Shown in pieces: positions 24,240 through 32,356 of a stretch of DNA of 64,000 nt. Position 1 is the stretch's first letter; every line of letters starts with the position of its first letter. The notes below the pieces were generated by a model. It was not told where the DNA came from, searched no databases, and was given only the letters and a program-made list of their open reading frames with translations. Location: NCBI GenBank assembly GCA_035629935.1, contig DASQLQ010000193.1, positions 1 through 64,000 on the forward strand. Direction: 5' to 3'. The translations under genes were made by a program, and so were the position numbers. Origin of the DNA: DASQLQ01 sp035629935 (GTDB lineage: Bacteria; Actinomycetota; CADDZG01; WHSQ01).

Positions 24240-25403
24240 CTACAAACCGAGTGTCTTGGCGATTATGTACTTCTGTATCTCCGACGTCCCTTCGACGAGT
24301 GTGAAGATCCGCACGAGCCTGTAGATCCGCTCGAGTGGCAACTCCCGCATCCAACCCATGCCGCCGTGAACCTGGATCATGCGCGACGCAACCCGGTTAA
24401 CCATCTCCGACGCGTAGTACTTCACGATCGACGACTCCTGGATCACCGCATCACCGTTGTCGTATTTCCATGCGCACTCGTAGGTCATCAGCCTGGATGC
24501 CTTGATCTCGATCAACGATTCGACGATGTGCTGCTGGACGTGCTGGTTCTTCCCGATCGGTTTGTCGAATGCGACGCGATTCTTGGCATGCTCGATGCCT
24601 AGGGACAAGGCGTAGTCGGCGATCCCGTTACACATCGAAGCGATGGAGAGCCTGCCCATCGCGAGGAATTGCATGGCCGAGTAAAAGCCCATCCCCGCGT
24701 TCTCGGGGCCGCCGAGGATCTGTTCCTCGTCGACACGACAGTCCTTGAAGACCAACTCGAATTGACCTTCGCCTTCGACCATCCCGCGCTGAGCGCGGCC
24801 GACTTCGAATCCGGGAGTTCCCTTCTCGACGATGAACGCCGTTATCCCCCCCTGTGCTTTCTTCTTGCGGTCGTTGGCGGCGAACACCAGAGCGAAGTCG
24901 GCATGTTTGCCATTTGTTATGAAGTGCTTGGTGCCGTTCAGCACCCATTCGTTGCCGTCCTTGACCGCGGTCGTCGCGATGTTCTGCGCGTCCGAGCCGG
25001 CATCAGGCTCGGTCAAGGCGAAACACATCGATCTCTCGGCGGAGATCAAGGGCACTAGGTACTTCTTCTTCTGTTCGTCGGTCCCGTTCAAGAGGAGCCC
25101 GGTTGGTCCCTCCGGTCCGTAGGTGGTGAACCCCGCCAGCCGGCAACCGGAGCCGGCCGCTGCCTCTCGCAACATGACCATCCCCAGTTGGGGGAGGCCG
25201 CTCCCCCCGAGGTCCTCGGGGAAATCCGCGGCGTAGAAGCCAAGCTCGGCGGAGCGACGTCGCACCCGGTCTCGTAGCTCGACCGGGACGTCGTCTTCCT
25301 CCGGGTCGAGGAGGTCGGCTTCCAGGGGCCGGAGCTCCCGGTCGACGAACTCGGTCAGGTTGCGGGTCAGTTCCGCATACTCGTTGGGCACTCCGAATTC
25401 CAC
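24240..25403 (-). CDS. Acyl-CoA dehydrogenase
   Basis: FAD-dependent acyl-CoA dehydrogenase of 387 aa, which oxidises an acyl-CoA to the enoyl-CoA and passes electrons to ETF. CFALTEPDAGSD and FITNG frame the FAD-binding middle domain. The C-terminal domain has QVHGGMGWMRELPLERIYRLVR, with the glycine-rich FAD loop, and ends SEIQKYIIAKTLGL. The catalytic base cannot be fixed by eye. I chose the GTG at 25401-25403 because AGGAGGG precedes it; a longer form from 25448 would include that site as codons. Chain-length preference unknown. Confidence 0.93.
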   Translation of the reverse strand: MEFGVPNEYAELTRNLTEFVDRELRPLEADLLDPEEDDVPVELRDRVRRRSAELGFYAADFPEDLGGSGLPQLGMVMLREAAAGSGCRLAGFTTYGPEGPTGLLLNGTDEQKKKYLVPLISAERSMCFALTEPDAGSDAQNIATTAVKDGNEWVLNGTKHFITNGKHADFALVFAANDRKKKAQGGITAFIVEKGTPGFEVGRAQRGMVEGEGQFELVFKDCRVDEEQILGGPENAGMGFYSAMQFLAMGRLSIASMCNGIADYALSLGIEHAKNRVAFDKPIGKNQHVQQHIVESLIEIKASRLMTYECAWKYDNGDAVIQESSIVKYYASEMVNRVASRMIQVHGGMGWMRELPLERIYRLVRIFTLVEGTSEIQKYIIAKTLGL

Positions 25404-25472
25404 GTCGATCCCTCCTGCCGATTCGAGGGCAGACCCTACATTTCCCAACCAGTTCGACAGAAGGCTAGGCTT

Positions 25473-25503
25473 TCATCGGACTCTCATCTGGATGGAAGAG
25501 GAT
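25473..25503 (+). promoter_or_regulatory. Promoter with 11-bp direct repeat operator (copy 2), before the second hybrid kinase
   Basis: TCATC at 25473-25477 and TCATC at 25484-25488 are 11 bp apart, followed by GAGGAT at 25498-25503. It aligns without gaps with the copies at 20521 and 29486. Confidence 0.6.
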
Positions 25504-25547
25504 TCCAATCTGGGGAGGGTGCAACGGGCGAACAACGAGGAGGCCGG

Positions 25548-28500
25548 GTGCAGGCGGCTGAGCGGACGCTGATCCCATATCGCCTCCGGGCGGTGAGAGT
25601 CGGGATCCAGTGCACGATCCTCGTCGTTGCCGTGCTCCTCGTCTTCCGCCTCTTGCCCGGCAGCGAGGGCGTCTCGTGGCCCGCCCTCCTGACGTTTTGC
25701 TCTATAGCCCTCGTTGGGACCGCAGCAGCGGTGGTTCTTCCTTGGCAACGCCTGTTCGAGGGTCCTTGGGGCCTCCGGCTCATGTACGCGTGGTCGGTTG
25801 CAGACATCGTTCTGATCTCTGTTGCGCTCGGCGTCGTGGGCATGGACAACCCGAGCCTCTTCCTTCTGTACACGTTCACGACCATCTTCTTCGCCGCCTC
25901 TTATCCCGCTCGGAGCCAGATCGTGCTTTACGCACTGACGGCGGTTGCGTATCTCACGGTCATCTGGTTCACCGGGTGGGATGAGTCACCGGCGGAGACA
26001 CTCTTCAAGTTGGGCTCCTTGGGGGTCATTGCTTTCGTCGCCAGCTTCATGTCGCACGAGTTGATGCAGCAGATGACCCAGGTCACAGAAGGCCGTATCG
26101 AAACTGAGGACGAGAAGGTCTTCTATGAGTCGCTGGTTCAGGCACAGAGTGATCTTGAGGAAGCCGTTGCGATCGTGGATATCACCACCAATCGGCTCCA
26201 GTTCGTTAATGAAGCGATGTGTCGGATGGTTGCTTACTCACGCGAGGAATTGCTTGCGATGTCCAACCTGGATCTGTTCCCGCCCGAAGATCGCGAGTAC
26301 ATCGAAGGGCTACGTCGTGAACGGCAGCACGACCAGCGACCGGCCGAATACCACCAGGACTTCCGTCTTCAGCGCAAGGACGGAAGCGTGATCACCGTCG
26401 AGATGGTGTCGAAACAGCTCGACGAAGGACGAGTTGTCACCTTGATGCGAGATGTGACCGAGGCCCGCCGTGCAGAGCGGTCGGAGACTGAGCGCAGTCA
26501 TTTGTTGCTAGCGATCTCGGAGCTCACGTCGGATTACGCGTACTCAGTCGAGGTTCAGGCAGACGGAACTTTGGCGTGGGAGTGGGTGACGGATGCTTTC
26601 GAGCGCGTTACCGGGTACCAGCCGGACGAAGTCCTCTACGACGAGGGATGGCCGATCCTGTTCCATCCCGACGACATGGCAACCGCGGCAGACGCCTTCG
26701 CAGGGCTCCTGGCCAGTCCCGGGGCATCGGTTGTGACCAGTATCCGGATCGTTAAGAAGTCAGGTGAAGTCCGAGGCATCCGCCTGCGTGCTCGCGCCAT
26801 CTGGGACGAAGGGATCGGTCGCGCCGTGCGTATCTTCGGCTCCGTCGAGGACATCACCGACGCGCGCCATGCAGAGGCTGCGCTGAAAGCGAGCGAGGAG
26901 CGCTATCGCATCCTGTTCGACAGGTTGCCGATCGGTCTCTTCCTGAGAACGCCGGATGGCGTCGGTCTCGATGCCAACCCGGCCTGCGTCCGGATGTTTG
27001 GTTATCCCGATAAGGAGACTTTCCTGACGACTAACGCTCGAGACTTTTATGTCGAAGAGCAAGATCGGCTCGACTGGCTCGCCCGGCTGGACACGGAGGG
27101 GCTCTCCCCCCAGGTGATCGAGTTTCGTCGTTGGGATGGATCGACGTTCTGGGCCCGCGTGACCGCACGTTCGATCCGTGTTGAGGACGGAACGGTTGCT
27201 TTCATCGAAGGGGCTATCGAGAACATCTCGCACGAAAAGGAGATGCAACAGGAAAGAGAGCAGTCCCTGTCTCTGTTGCGGGCCGCGCTGGAGTCGACCT
27301 GGGAGGGTTTGCTCGTGGTCGATCTGGATGGCCACATCGTCACCTTCAACGAACGATTCATCGAGATGTGGTCGGTACCGCGCAAGATCCTGGACTCACG
27401 CGACGACGACAAGGCGCTTGCGGCGGTGTTGTCGAAACTGAAAGATCCCGATGATTTCCTCGAGCGCGTCAAATATCTGTATGGGAAACCGGAGGAAGTG
27501 AGCTTCGACACGATCGAATTCAGCGACGGTCGAGTCTTCGAACGTTCATCGATCCCTCAGCGGATCGACGAACGCATCGTTGGCCGCGTGTGGAGCTTCC
27601 GGGACATGACGGACCGGCATCGTCTCGAGCAGCAACTGCTCCAGGCACAGAAGATGGAGGCCGTCGGAAGACTGGCTGGTGGCATCGCGCACGACTTCAA
27701 CAACCTCTTGACGGCGATGCTCGGCTATTGCGAGCTCGTCCTGACCGCCCCCGAAACTCCCGAGACGACGCGCGAGGACGTCAAAGAGATCGAGCAGGCA
27801 GCCCAGATGGGCGCCGATATCGCCGCGCAACTCTTGGACCTGAGCCGCAGACGAGTGTTGAGGCCGGAGGTCCTGGACATGAACGAGATCGTGCGGTCGA
27901 TGGAACCCATGCTGAAACGCCTCAGTGGCCACGGGACGAAGTTGGAGACACGGCTATCCGATGACGCCTGCACGATCGAAGCGGATCGCAGCCAGATCGA
28001 ACAGATCATCCTCAACCTGGTCGTCAACGCTCGTGATGCTGTATCGGACGGAGGCGAGATCAGTATCACGACCAAAGGCATCGAGATCTCGGACGAGCTC
28101 GCATCCAAGAGTTTGCGACTCTCACCGGGACGTCACGTTCTGTTGAACGTTTCTGACACCGGTCATGGCATCGATCCCGAGATCAAGGACCACATCTTCG
28201 AGCCGTTCTTCACGACTCGGTCGGGCACTCGGGGAACCGGCTTGGGGCTGTCGACGGTTTACGGGATCGTTACTCACAACAAAGGGCACATCGCCGTCGA
28301 GAGCGAAGCGGGCCGCGGATCGAGCTTCCGCATCTATCTGCCGGAGTCGATCCGCGAGCCGATCCCGATGGCGAGGGCGCGTGCAGCCTCCAAATGGTTA
28401 TCGGGAACCGAGACCGTGCTCCTCGTCGAGGACGACGACGGTGTGCGCCGGATCGCGCGTCGGGCTCTCGAGAAGTACGGGTACCAGATCATCGAAGCGT

Positions 28501-28793
28501 CTAGCGGGGGAGAGGCAGTGCGACTGGTGCTCGCCAGTGATCGAATCATCGACGTACTGATCACGGACGTGATCATGCCCGGCATGGATGGGCGACAGCT
28601 GGTCGAGAAACTTCGCCCCGAGAGACCCGACCTGAGTGTCTTGTACATGTCGGGATATACGGGCGAAGCCCTGGCGCGATTCGGGGACCTCGGGCCCAAC
28701 GAGGACTTCATCGCAAAGCCTTTCCGACCCGATGAGCTCATCGCCAAAGCGCGGGATCTCCTCAACCGGCGAGCCAAACGCAGTGCGGGATAG
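25548..28793 (+). CDS. Multi-PAS membrane hybrid histidine kinase
   Basis: The product is 1081 aa from a GTG with GAGGAGG upstream. Residues 1-160 hold about six membrane segments. Four PAS domains follow, at roughly 195-310, 320-440, 445-565 and 570-690 (for example GLLVVDLDGHIVTFNERF in the fourth). The HisKA domain has H715 in LAGGIAHDFNNLL. The HATPase has NLVVNARDAV, SDTGHGID and GTGLGLSTVYG. The C-terminal receiver has D1007 in ITDVIMPGMDG. Its stop is three bases from the OmpR-type regulator gene, so the two are a clear pair. It shares the kinase core and domain order with the product at 20601. Signal unknown. Confidence 0.94.
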   Translation: MQAAERTLIPYRLRAVRVGIQCTILVVAVLLVFRLLPGSEGVSWPALLTFCSIALVGTAAAVVLPWQRLFEGPWGLRLMYAWSVADIVLISVALGVVGMDNPSLFLLYTFTTIFFAASYPARSQIVLYALTAVAYLTVIWFTGWDESPAETLFKLGSLGVIAFVASFMSHELMQQMTQVTEGRIETEDEKVFYESLVQAQSDLEEAVAIVDITTNRLQFVNEAMCRMVAYSREELLAMSNLDLFPPEDREYIEGLRRERQHDQRPAEYHQDFRLQRKDGSVITVEMVSKQLDEGRVVTLMRDVTEARRAERSETERSHLLLAISELTSDYAYSVEVQADGTLAWEWVTDAFERVTGYQPDEVLYDEGWPILFHPDDMATAADAFAGLLASPGASVVTSIRIVKKSGEVRGIRLRARAIWDEGIGRAVRIFGSVEDITDARHAEAALKASEERYRILFDRLPIGLFLRTPDGVGLDANPACVRMFGYPDKETFLTTNARDFYVEEQDRLDWLARLDTEGLSPQVIEFRRWDGSTFWARVTARSIRVEDGTVAFIEGAIENISHEKEMQQEREQSLSLLRAALESTWEGLLVVDLDGHIVTFNERFIEMWSVPRKILDSRDDDKALAAVLSKLKDPDDFLERVKYLYGKPEEVSFDTIEFSDGRVFERSSIPQRIDERIVGRVWSFRDMTDRHRLEQQLLQAQKMEAVGRLAGGIAHDFNNLLTAMLGYCELVLTAPETPETTREDVKEIEQAAQMGADIAAQLLDLSRRRVLRPEVLDMNEIVRSMEPMLKRLSGHGTKLETRLSDDACTIEADRSQIEQIILNLVVNARDAVSDGGEISITTKGIEISDELASKSLRLSPGRHVLLNVSDTGHGIDPEIKDHIFEPFFTTRSGTRGTGLGLSTVYGIVTHNKGHIAVESEAGRGSSFRIYLPESIREPIPMARARAASKWLSGTETVLLVEDDDGVRRIARRALEKYGYQIIEASSGGEAVRLVLASDRIIDVLITDVIMPGMDGRQLVEKLRPERPDLSVLYMSGYTGEALARFGDLGPNEDFIAKPFRPDELIAKARDLLNRRAKRSAG

Positions 28794-28796
28794 CCG

Positions 28797-29465
28797 ATGC
28801 ATCTGCTGATCGTCGACGACGAACCAAAAGTGGTCGCACTTCTCAGGCGCGCCATGAAGCGCGAAGGCCACACCCTCGAGGTGGCAACGACTGGCGACGA
28901 AGCTCTGAAGATGGCGGGTGAAGGCAGCTACGACGCGATCGTCTTGGATGTCATGATCCCCCCACCGAATGGCCTAGAGGTCTGTCGCCGAGTGCGTGAG
29001 AAGGGGATCTGGACGCCGATCCTTCTTTTGACCGGACGAAATGCGGTCGAAGATCGCGTCTCAGGCCTCGACGCCGGTGCCGACGACTACCTGCCGAAAC
29101 CGTTCTCGTTGAACGAACTATCCGCTCGCCTTCGGGCGATCACCCGGCGCGTGGAGCAAACGGGCTCCGACGTCCTCCAAGTCGGCGAGCTGGTTCTGGA
29201 CCCCGCCGCACACCGCGTGACACGAGGGGGGACGTCGATCGATCTGAGCCCGAAGGAGTTCGCTCTACTCGAGCTGTTCATGCGTCGGCGCGGCGAGGTT
29301 CTTTCCCGGATGACGATCCTGGACCATGTGTGGGACTTTGCCTACGAAGGTGGCTCGAACGTGGTCGACGTCTACGTTCGCTACCTCCGTGACAAAGTCG
29401 ACCGGCCGTTCGGTGAGAAGTCGATCGAGACGGTGCGAGGGGTCGGCTACCGACTCAAGACCTGA
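28797..29465 (+). CDS. OmpR/PhoB-family response regulator
   Basis: The product is 222 aa. The receiver domain (1-115) has D7, D8, phosphoacceptor D51 in VLDVMIP and lysine in DYLPKPFSLNE. The DNA-binding winged helix (125-222) has LDPAAHRVTRGGTSIDLSPKEFALLE (a region, residues about 140-165), VLSRMTILDHVWDF and VDVYVRYLRDKVD. It is in an operon with the multi-PAS kinase, which likely phosphorylates it. As the only OmpR-type regulator in the window, it is the best candidate to bind the three 11-bp direct-repeat operators, including its own promoter. Confidence 0.95.
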   Translation: MHLLIVDDEPKVVALLRRAMKREGHTLEVATTGDEALKMAGEGSYDAIVLDVMIPPPNGLEVCRRVREKGIWTPILLLTGRNAVEDRVSGLDAGADDYLPKPFSLNELSARLRAITRRVEQTGSDVLQVGELVLDPAAHRVTRGGTSIDLSPKEFALLELFMRRRGEVLSRMTILDHVWDFAYEGGSNVVDVYVRYLRDKVDRPFGEKSIETVRGVGYRLKT

Positions 29466-29485
29466 TCGGGGAATTACCGGCGGTC

Positions 29486-29516
29486 TCATCGCTTTCTCAT
29501 CTGGACCGGGAATCAT
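29486..29516 (+). promoter_or_regulatory. Promoter with 11-bp direct repeat operator (copy 3), before the degenerate receiver
   Basis: TCATC at 29486-29490 and TCATC at 29497-29501 are 11 bp apart. AATCAT at 29511-29516 sits six bases before the ATG, which makes the downstream transcript leaderless. Confidence 0.6.
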
Positions 29517-29522
29517 CCGACC

Positions 29523-29870
29523 ATGGCGCAGGCGGTCGACATCCGGGTGCTCGTGGTCGGTGCAACCCACGCACTCACCGACGGGATCAAAGACGCGCTT
29601 AGTAGTGAGGATCCCCAAACCATCCTTCATGCAGCCGATGATCAGACTGCTACAGAGCTCGCGCTCGAGGTTCAACCAAAGCTCGTGATCTTGGACTATT
29701 CCGAATCACGATCGGGGGCCGAGGCTCTGGCCGAGAAGTTGCGTTGGTTGAGCCCGGGATCATGGGTGATGGATTTCAGCGGTGCGCTCCGGCGGCGTCC
29801 TGAGCAGGCGCAGATCAGACTCGAGCGGACGGTGCCCTTCCGGTTGGGCGGATCACTCCCCGGAGGCTAA
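29523..29870 (+). CDS. Degenerate receiver-like protein
   Basis: The product is 115 aa. The layout follows a receiver domain: a strand VLVVGATHALTDG in place of the acidic pocket, LVILDYSES with D58 at the phosphoacceptor position, then a strand WVMDFSG. The paired acidic residues and the conserved lysine are absent, so normal phosphotransfer is doubtful. Its start has a -10 six bases upstream and the shared 11-bp repeat box. Its last four bases overlap the convergent PH-domain gene. Possibly a pseudo-receiver that binds a partner protein. Confidence 0.7.
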   Translation: MAQAVDIRVLVVGATHALTDGIKDALSSEDPQTILHAADDQTATELALEVQPKLVILDYSESRSGAEALAEKLRWLSPGSWVMDFSGALRRRPEQAQIRLERTVPFRLGGSLPGG

Positions 29871-30520
29871 AGGCGTTTCAGCAACTCGGCTTTCTTGCTT
29901 TCGAACTCCTCGCGCGTCAGCGCGCCCTGATCTCGGAGGCGATCCAGGGCCTCGATCTGTGAGGGGATGTCGTCGACGGGTTCGGGGGCACGCGGTTGCA
30001 TCGTGCGCGCGGTATTGGATTCGATCTCTTTGAAGATGGTGAGTTGAACTTGCTCGGGTTTGCGGACGTTTTCGATGCGGTTCTGCCCACGCGTTCCGGC
30101 GGACTCGATCATCAGGTCGCCGGCCCCGACTAGGCGCTCGATCACGGACTGGTTGAAAGCAACGTCGTTCACGCTTTCGAGTGGGATCTCCTTGGAGTGT
30201 TTAGCAACTATCCCGCCGCGGGTGATCAATCGGTCGGTCGTCAAGACGAACATGGTGAACCGCCAGCGAAGGAAGGGGATCACCGCGAGCCAGATCCAAG
30301 CCAGCAACACGAGGCCTCCCACGATCGCTTTGCCACCCGTCGTGTTCCCGCCCGCCCCGTTTGAATCGACGATCGCGTCCACCGCCCGGTAACCGAAGAA
30401 CAGGACCACGAGCAGCACGATGGACCAGAGGATGGACGGCAGGATCGCCACCCAGTGCGGTCGAAGGTCGAGGACCAGGTTCTCGTGCTCGGCGAGCAGC
30501 TTGCGCGGGAATCCCACCAC
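29867..30520 (-). CDS. Membrane protein with bacterial PH domain and SHOCT tail
   Basis: The product is 217 aa. Two membrane segments (about 25-45 and 68-85) precede a bPH_2-type domain with RFTMFVLTTDRLITRGGI and IPLESVNDVAFNQSVIERLVG. A low-complexity linker leads to a SHOCT module, IEALDRLRDQGALTREEF, which ends in KKAELLKRL at the C-terminus. SHOCT modules are thought to mediate oligomerisation or interaction. Likely a peripheral envelope-stress or membrane-organising protein; function not known. It is divergent from gatC. Confidence 0.9.
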   Translation of the reverse strand: MVGFPRKLLAEHENLVLDLRPHWVAILPSILWSIVLLVVLFFGYRAVDAIVDSNGAGGNTTGGKAIVGGLVLLAWIWLAVIPFLRWRFTMFVLTTDRLITRGGIVAKHSKEIPLESVNDVAFNQSVIERLVGAGDLMIESAGTRGQNRIENVRKPEQVQLTIFKEIESNTARTMQPRAPEPVDDIPSQIEALDRLRDQGALTREEFESKKAELLKRL

Positions 30521-30575
30521 CCGAAGTTAGCCCCTCTAGGATGTCCCGCGCCAGGGGCCTCGAGGAGGAATACGG

Positions 30576-30869
30576 ATGCCGATCGACAGACAAGCGGTGG
30601 ATCACGTGGCCCGTTTGGCGCGCCTCGACCTCTCCGATGAAGAGAGGGAGCGGATGCAGGCCGAGCTGACGCAGATCCTGGAACATGTCGAGAAGATCCA
30701 GACTCTCGACCTCGACCCGGTCCAGCCCACCTCCCAAGCTCTGGACCTGAGCAACGTCATGCGCCCGGATGTCGCCGGCCCTTGCCTCACCCAGGCGGAG
30801 GCGCTTGCGAATGCACCCGACCAGGAAGACGGCCGGTTCCGCGTCCCGCGGATCTTGGAGGAGACGTGA
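30576..30869 (+). CDS. gatC: Aspartyl/glutamyl-tRNA amidotransferase subunit C
   Basis: The product is 97 aa, the usual size. IDRQAVDHVARLARLDLSDEE is the family opening, given here as a region of residues 3-23, and ILEHVEKIQTLDLDPVQPT follows. The protein wraps around and stabilises GatA and GatB. CTCGAGGAGG lies upstream of the ATG. The stop overlaps the gatA GTG by four bases, beginning a fully coupled gatCAB operon. Confidence 0.97.
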   Translation: MPIDRQAVDHVARLARLDLSDEERERMQAELTQILEHVEKIQTLDLDPVQPTSQALDLSNVMRPDVAGPCLTQAEALANAPDQEDGRFRVPRILEET

Positions 30870-32356
30870 GCGTCGATCTCACATGGAGCTCGGCTGTGGC
30901 GTTGGCCGATGCTCTGGCCGCCGGAGATGCCACTTCGGTGGATATGACTCAGGCTTGCATAGATCGCGCGGACGCGGTCGACGATCGCCTGCATGCCTAC
31001 CTGCACAGGACGAATGAACGCGCGCTCGAGCAGGCAAGGGCGGCGGATGACCGTAGGAAGAACGGGAACCTGCTGTCCCGTTTCGACGGAGTGCCGATCG
31101 CCTACAAAGACATCTTCGCAACCAAGGATGTGCCGACGACGTGTGCCTCGCGCATCCTCGAGGGATGGATCCCTCCGTACGACGCAACGGTCGTTGCTCG
31201 CGGTCATGCCGCGGGGCTCCCCATGCTGGGCAAACTCAATCTCGATGAGTTCGCGATGGGCTCTTCGACCGAGAACTCGGGCTTCGGCACGTCGCACAAC
31301 CCTTGGGATCTCGAACGCGTGCCGGGTGGGTCGAGCGGAGGCTCGACGGCGTTGGTAGCGGCAGGTGGGGTTCCGTGGGCGTGGGGGACCGAAACCGGCG
31401 GCTCGGTCAGACAGCCAGCGTCGTTATGCGGTTTGGTCGGAGTCAAACCGACCTACGGTCTCGTCTCCCGTTACGGCCTTGTTGCATTCGCATCGTCGCT
31501 CGATCAGGCAGGACCGATCACGCGTACGGTCTCGGATGCGGCGGCATTGTTGGGGATCGCGGCCGGACACGATCCGATGGACGCAACTTCCTATCCCAGG
31601 GCTGCCCCCGACTACCTCGACGGGATCGATTCTGGGATCGAAGGGATGCGGATCGGGATCGTGAAGGAGTTCGCGGGCGAAGGTTCGCAACCGGGCGTTC
31701 GCGCCGGTATCGAAGACGCATACAGGGTGCTGGAGAAGCTGGGGGCCGAGCTCGAGGAGGTGTCGCTGCCCTCCTTCGAGTACGGGATCTCCGCCTACTA
31801 CTTGATCGCTCCTGCCGAAGCCTCTTCGAACCTGGCGCGATTCGACGGCGTTCGTTACGGATACCGCACAGCCGAAGCGAAGGATGTCGTCGAGATGATG
31901 TCCAAGACGCGCGACGAAGGATTCGGCGACGAAGTCAAGCGACGCATCATGTTGGGCACTTACGCGTTGTCGGCCGGCTACTACGACGCCTACTACGGGA
32001 AGGCACAGAAGATCAGAACCCTGATCATTCAGGATCTCGCCAAGGCCTACGAGTCTGTGGATCTGATCGTGTGCCCGACGACGCCCAGCACCGCGTTCAA
32101 GATCGGGGAGAAGTCGGCGGACCCGCTTGCCATGTATCTATCGGACATCTTCACGGTGCCGGTGAATCTCGCCGGTAACGCGGCGATCAGCGTTCCATGC
32201 GGAGTCTCGGCAGACGATGGTCTTCCGGTCGGATTGCAGATAATCGCCAAGTCACTCGACGAGGCAACGATGTTCAAGGCAGCGTTCGCGTTCGAACAGA
32301 GCCTCGGGTGGGCGGGAACGGATGCGTCGCGGCCCCCTCTGGACGGTGCGGCATGA
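30866..32356 (+). CDS. gatA: Aspartyl/glutamyl-tRNA amidotransferase subunit A
   Basis: The product is 496 aa. It is the amidase subunit that releases ammonia from glutamine for amidation of Glu-tRNA(Gln), and possibly Asp-tRNA(Asn). The Ser-cisSer-Lys triad lies in PIAYKDIFATKD (lysine), GGSSGGSTALVAAG, and ETGGSVRQPASLCG (acylated serine region). The GTG start at 30866 overlaps the gatC stop (GTGA); an earlier start would run back through gatC. It overlaps gatB by four bases. Confidence 0.97.
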   Translation: MSVDLTWSSAVALADALAAGDATSVDMTQACIDRADAVDDRLHAYLHRTNERALEQARAADDRRKNGNLLSRFDGVPIAYKDIFATKDVPTTCASRILEGWIPPYDATVVARGHAAGLPMLGKLNLDEFAMGSSTENSGFGTSHNPWDLERVPGGSSGGSTALVAAGGVPWAWGTETGGSVRQPASLCGLVGVKPTYGLVSRYGLVAFASSLDQAGPITRTVSDAAALLGIAAGHDPMDATSYPRAAPDYLDGIDSGIEGMRIGIVKEFAGEGSQPGVRAGIEDAYRVLEKLGAELEEVSLPSFEYGISAYYLIAPAEASSNLARFDGVRYGYRTAEAKDVVEMMSKTRDEGFGDEVKRRIMLGTYALSAGYYDAYYGKAQKIRTLIIQDLAKAYESVDLIVCPTTPSTAFKIGEKSADPLAMYLSDIFTVPVNLAGNAAISVPCGVSADDGLPVGLQIIAKSLDEATMFKAAFAFEQSLGWAGTDASRPPLDGAA

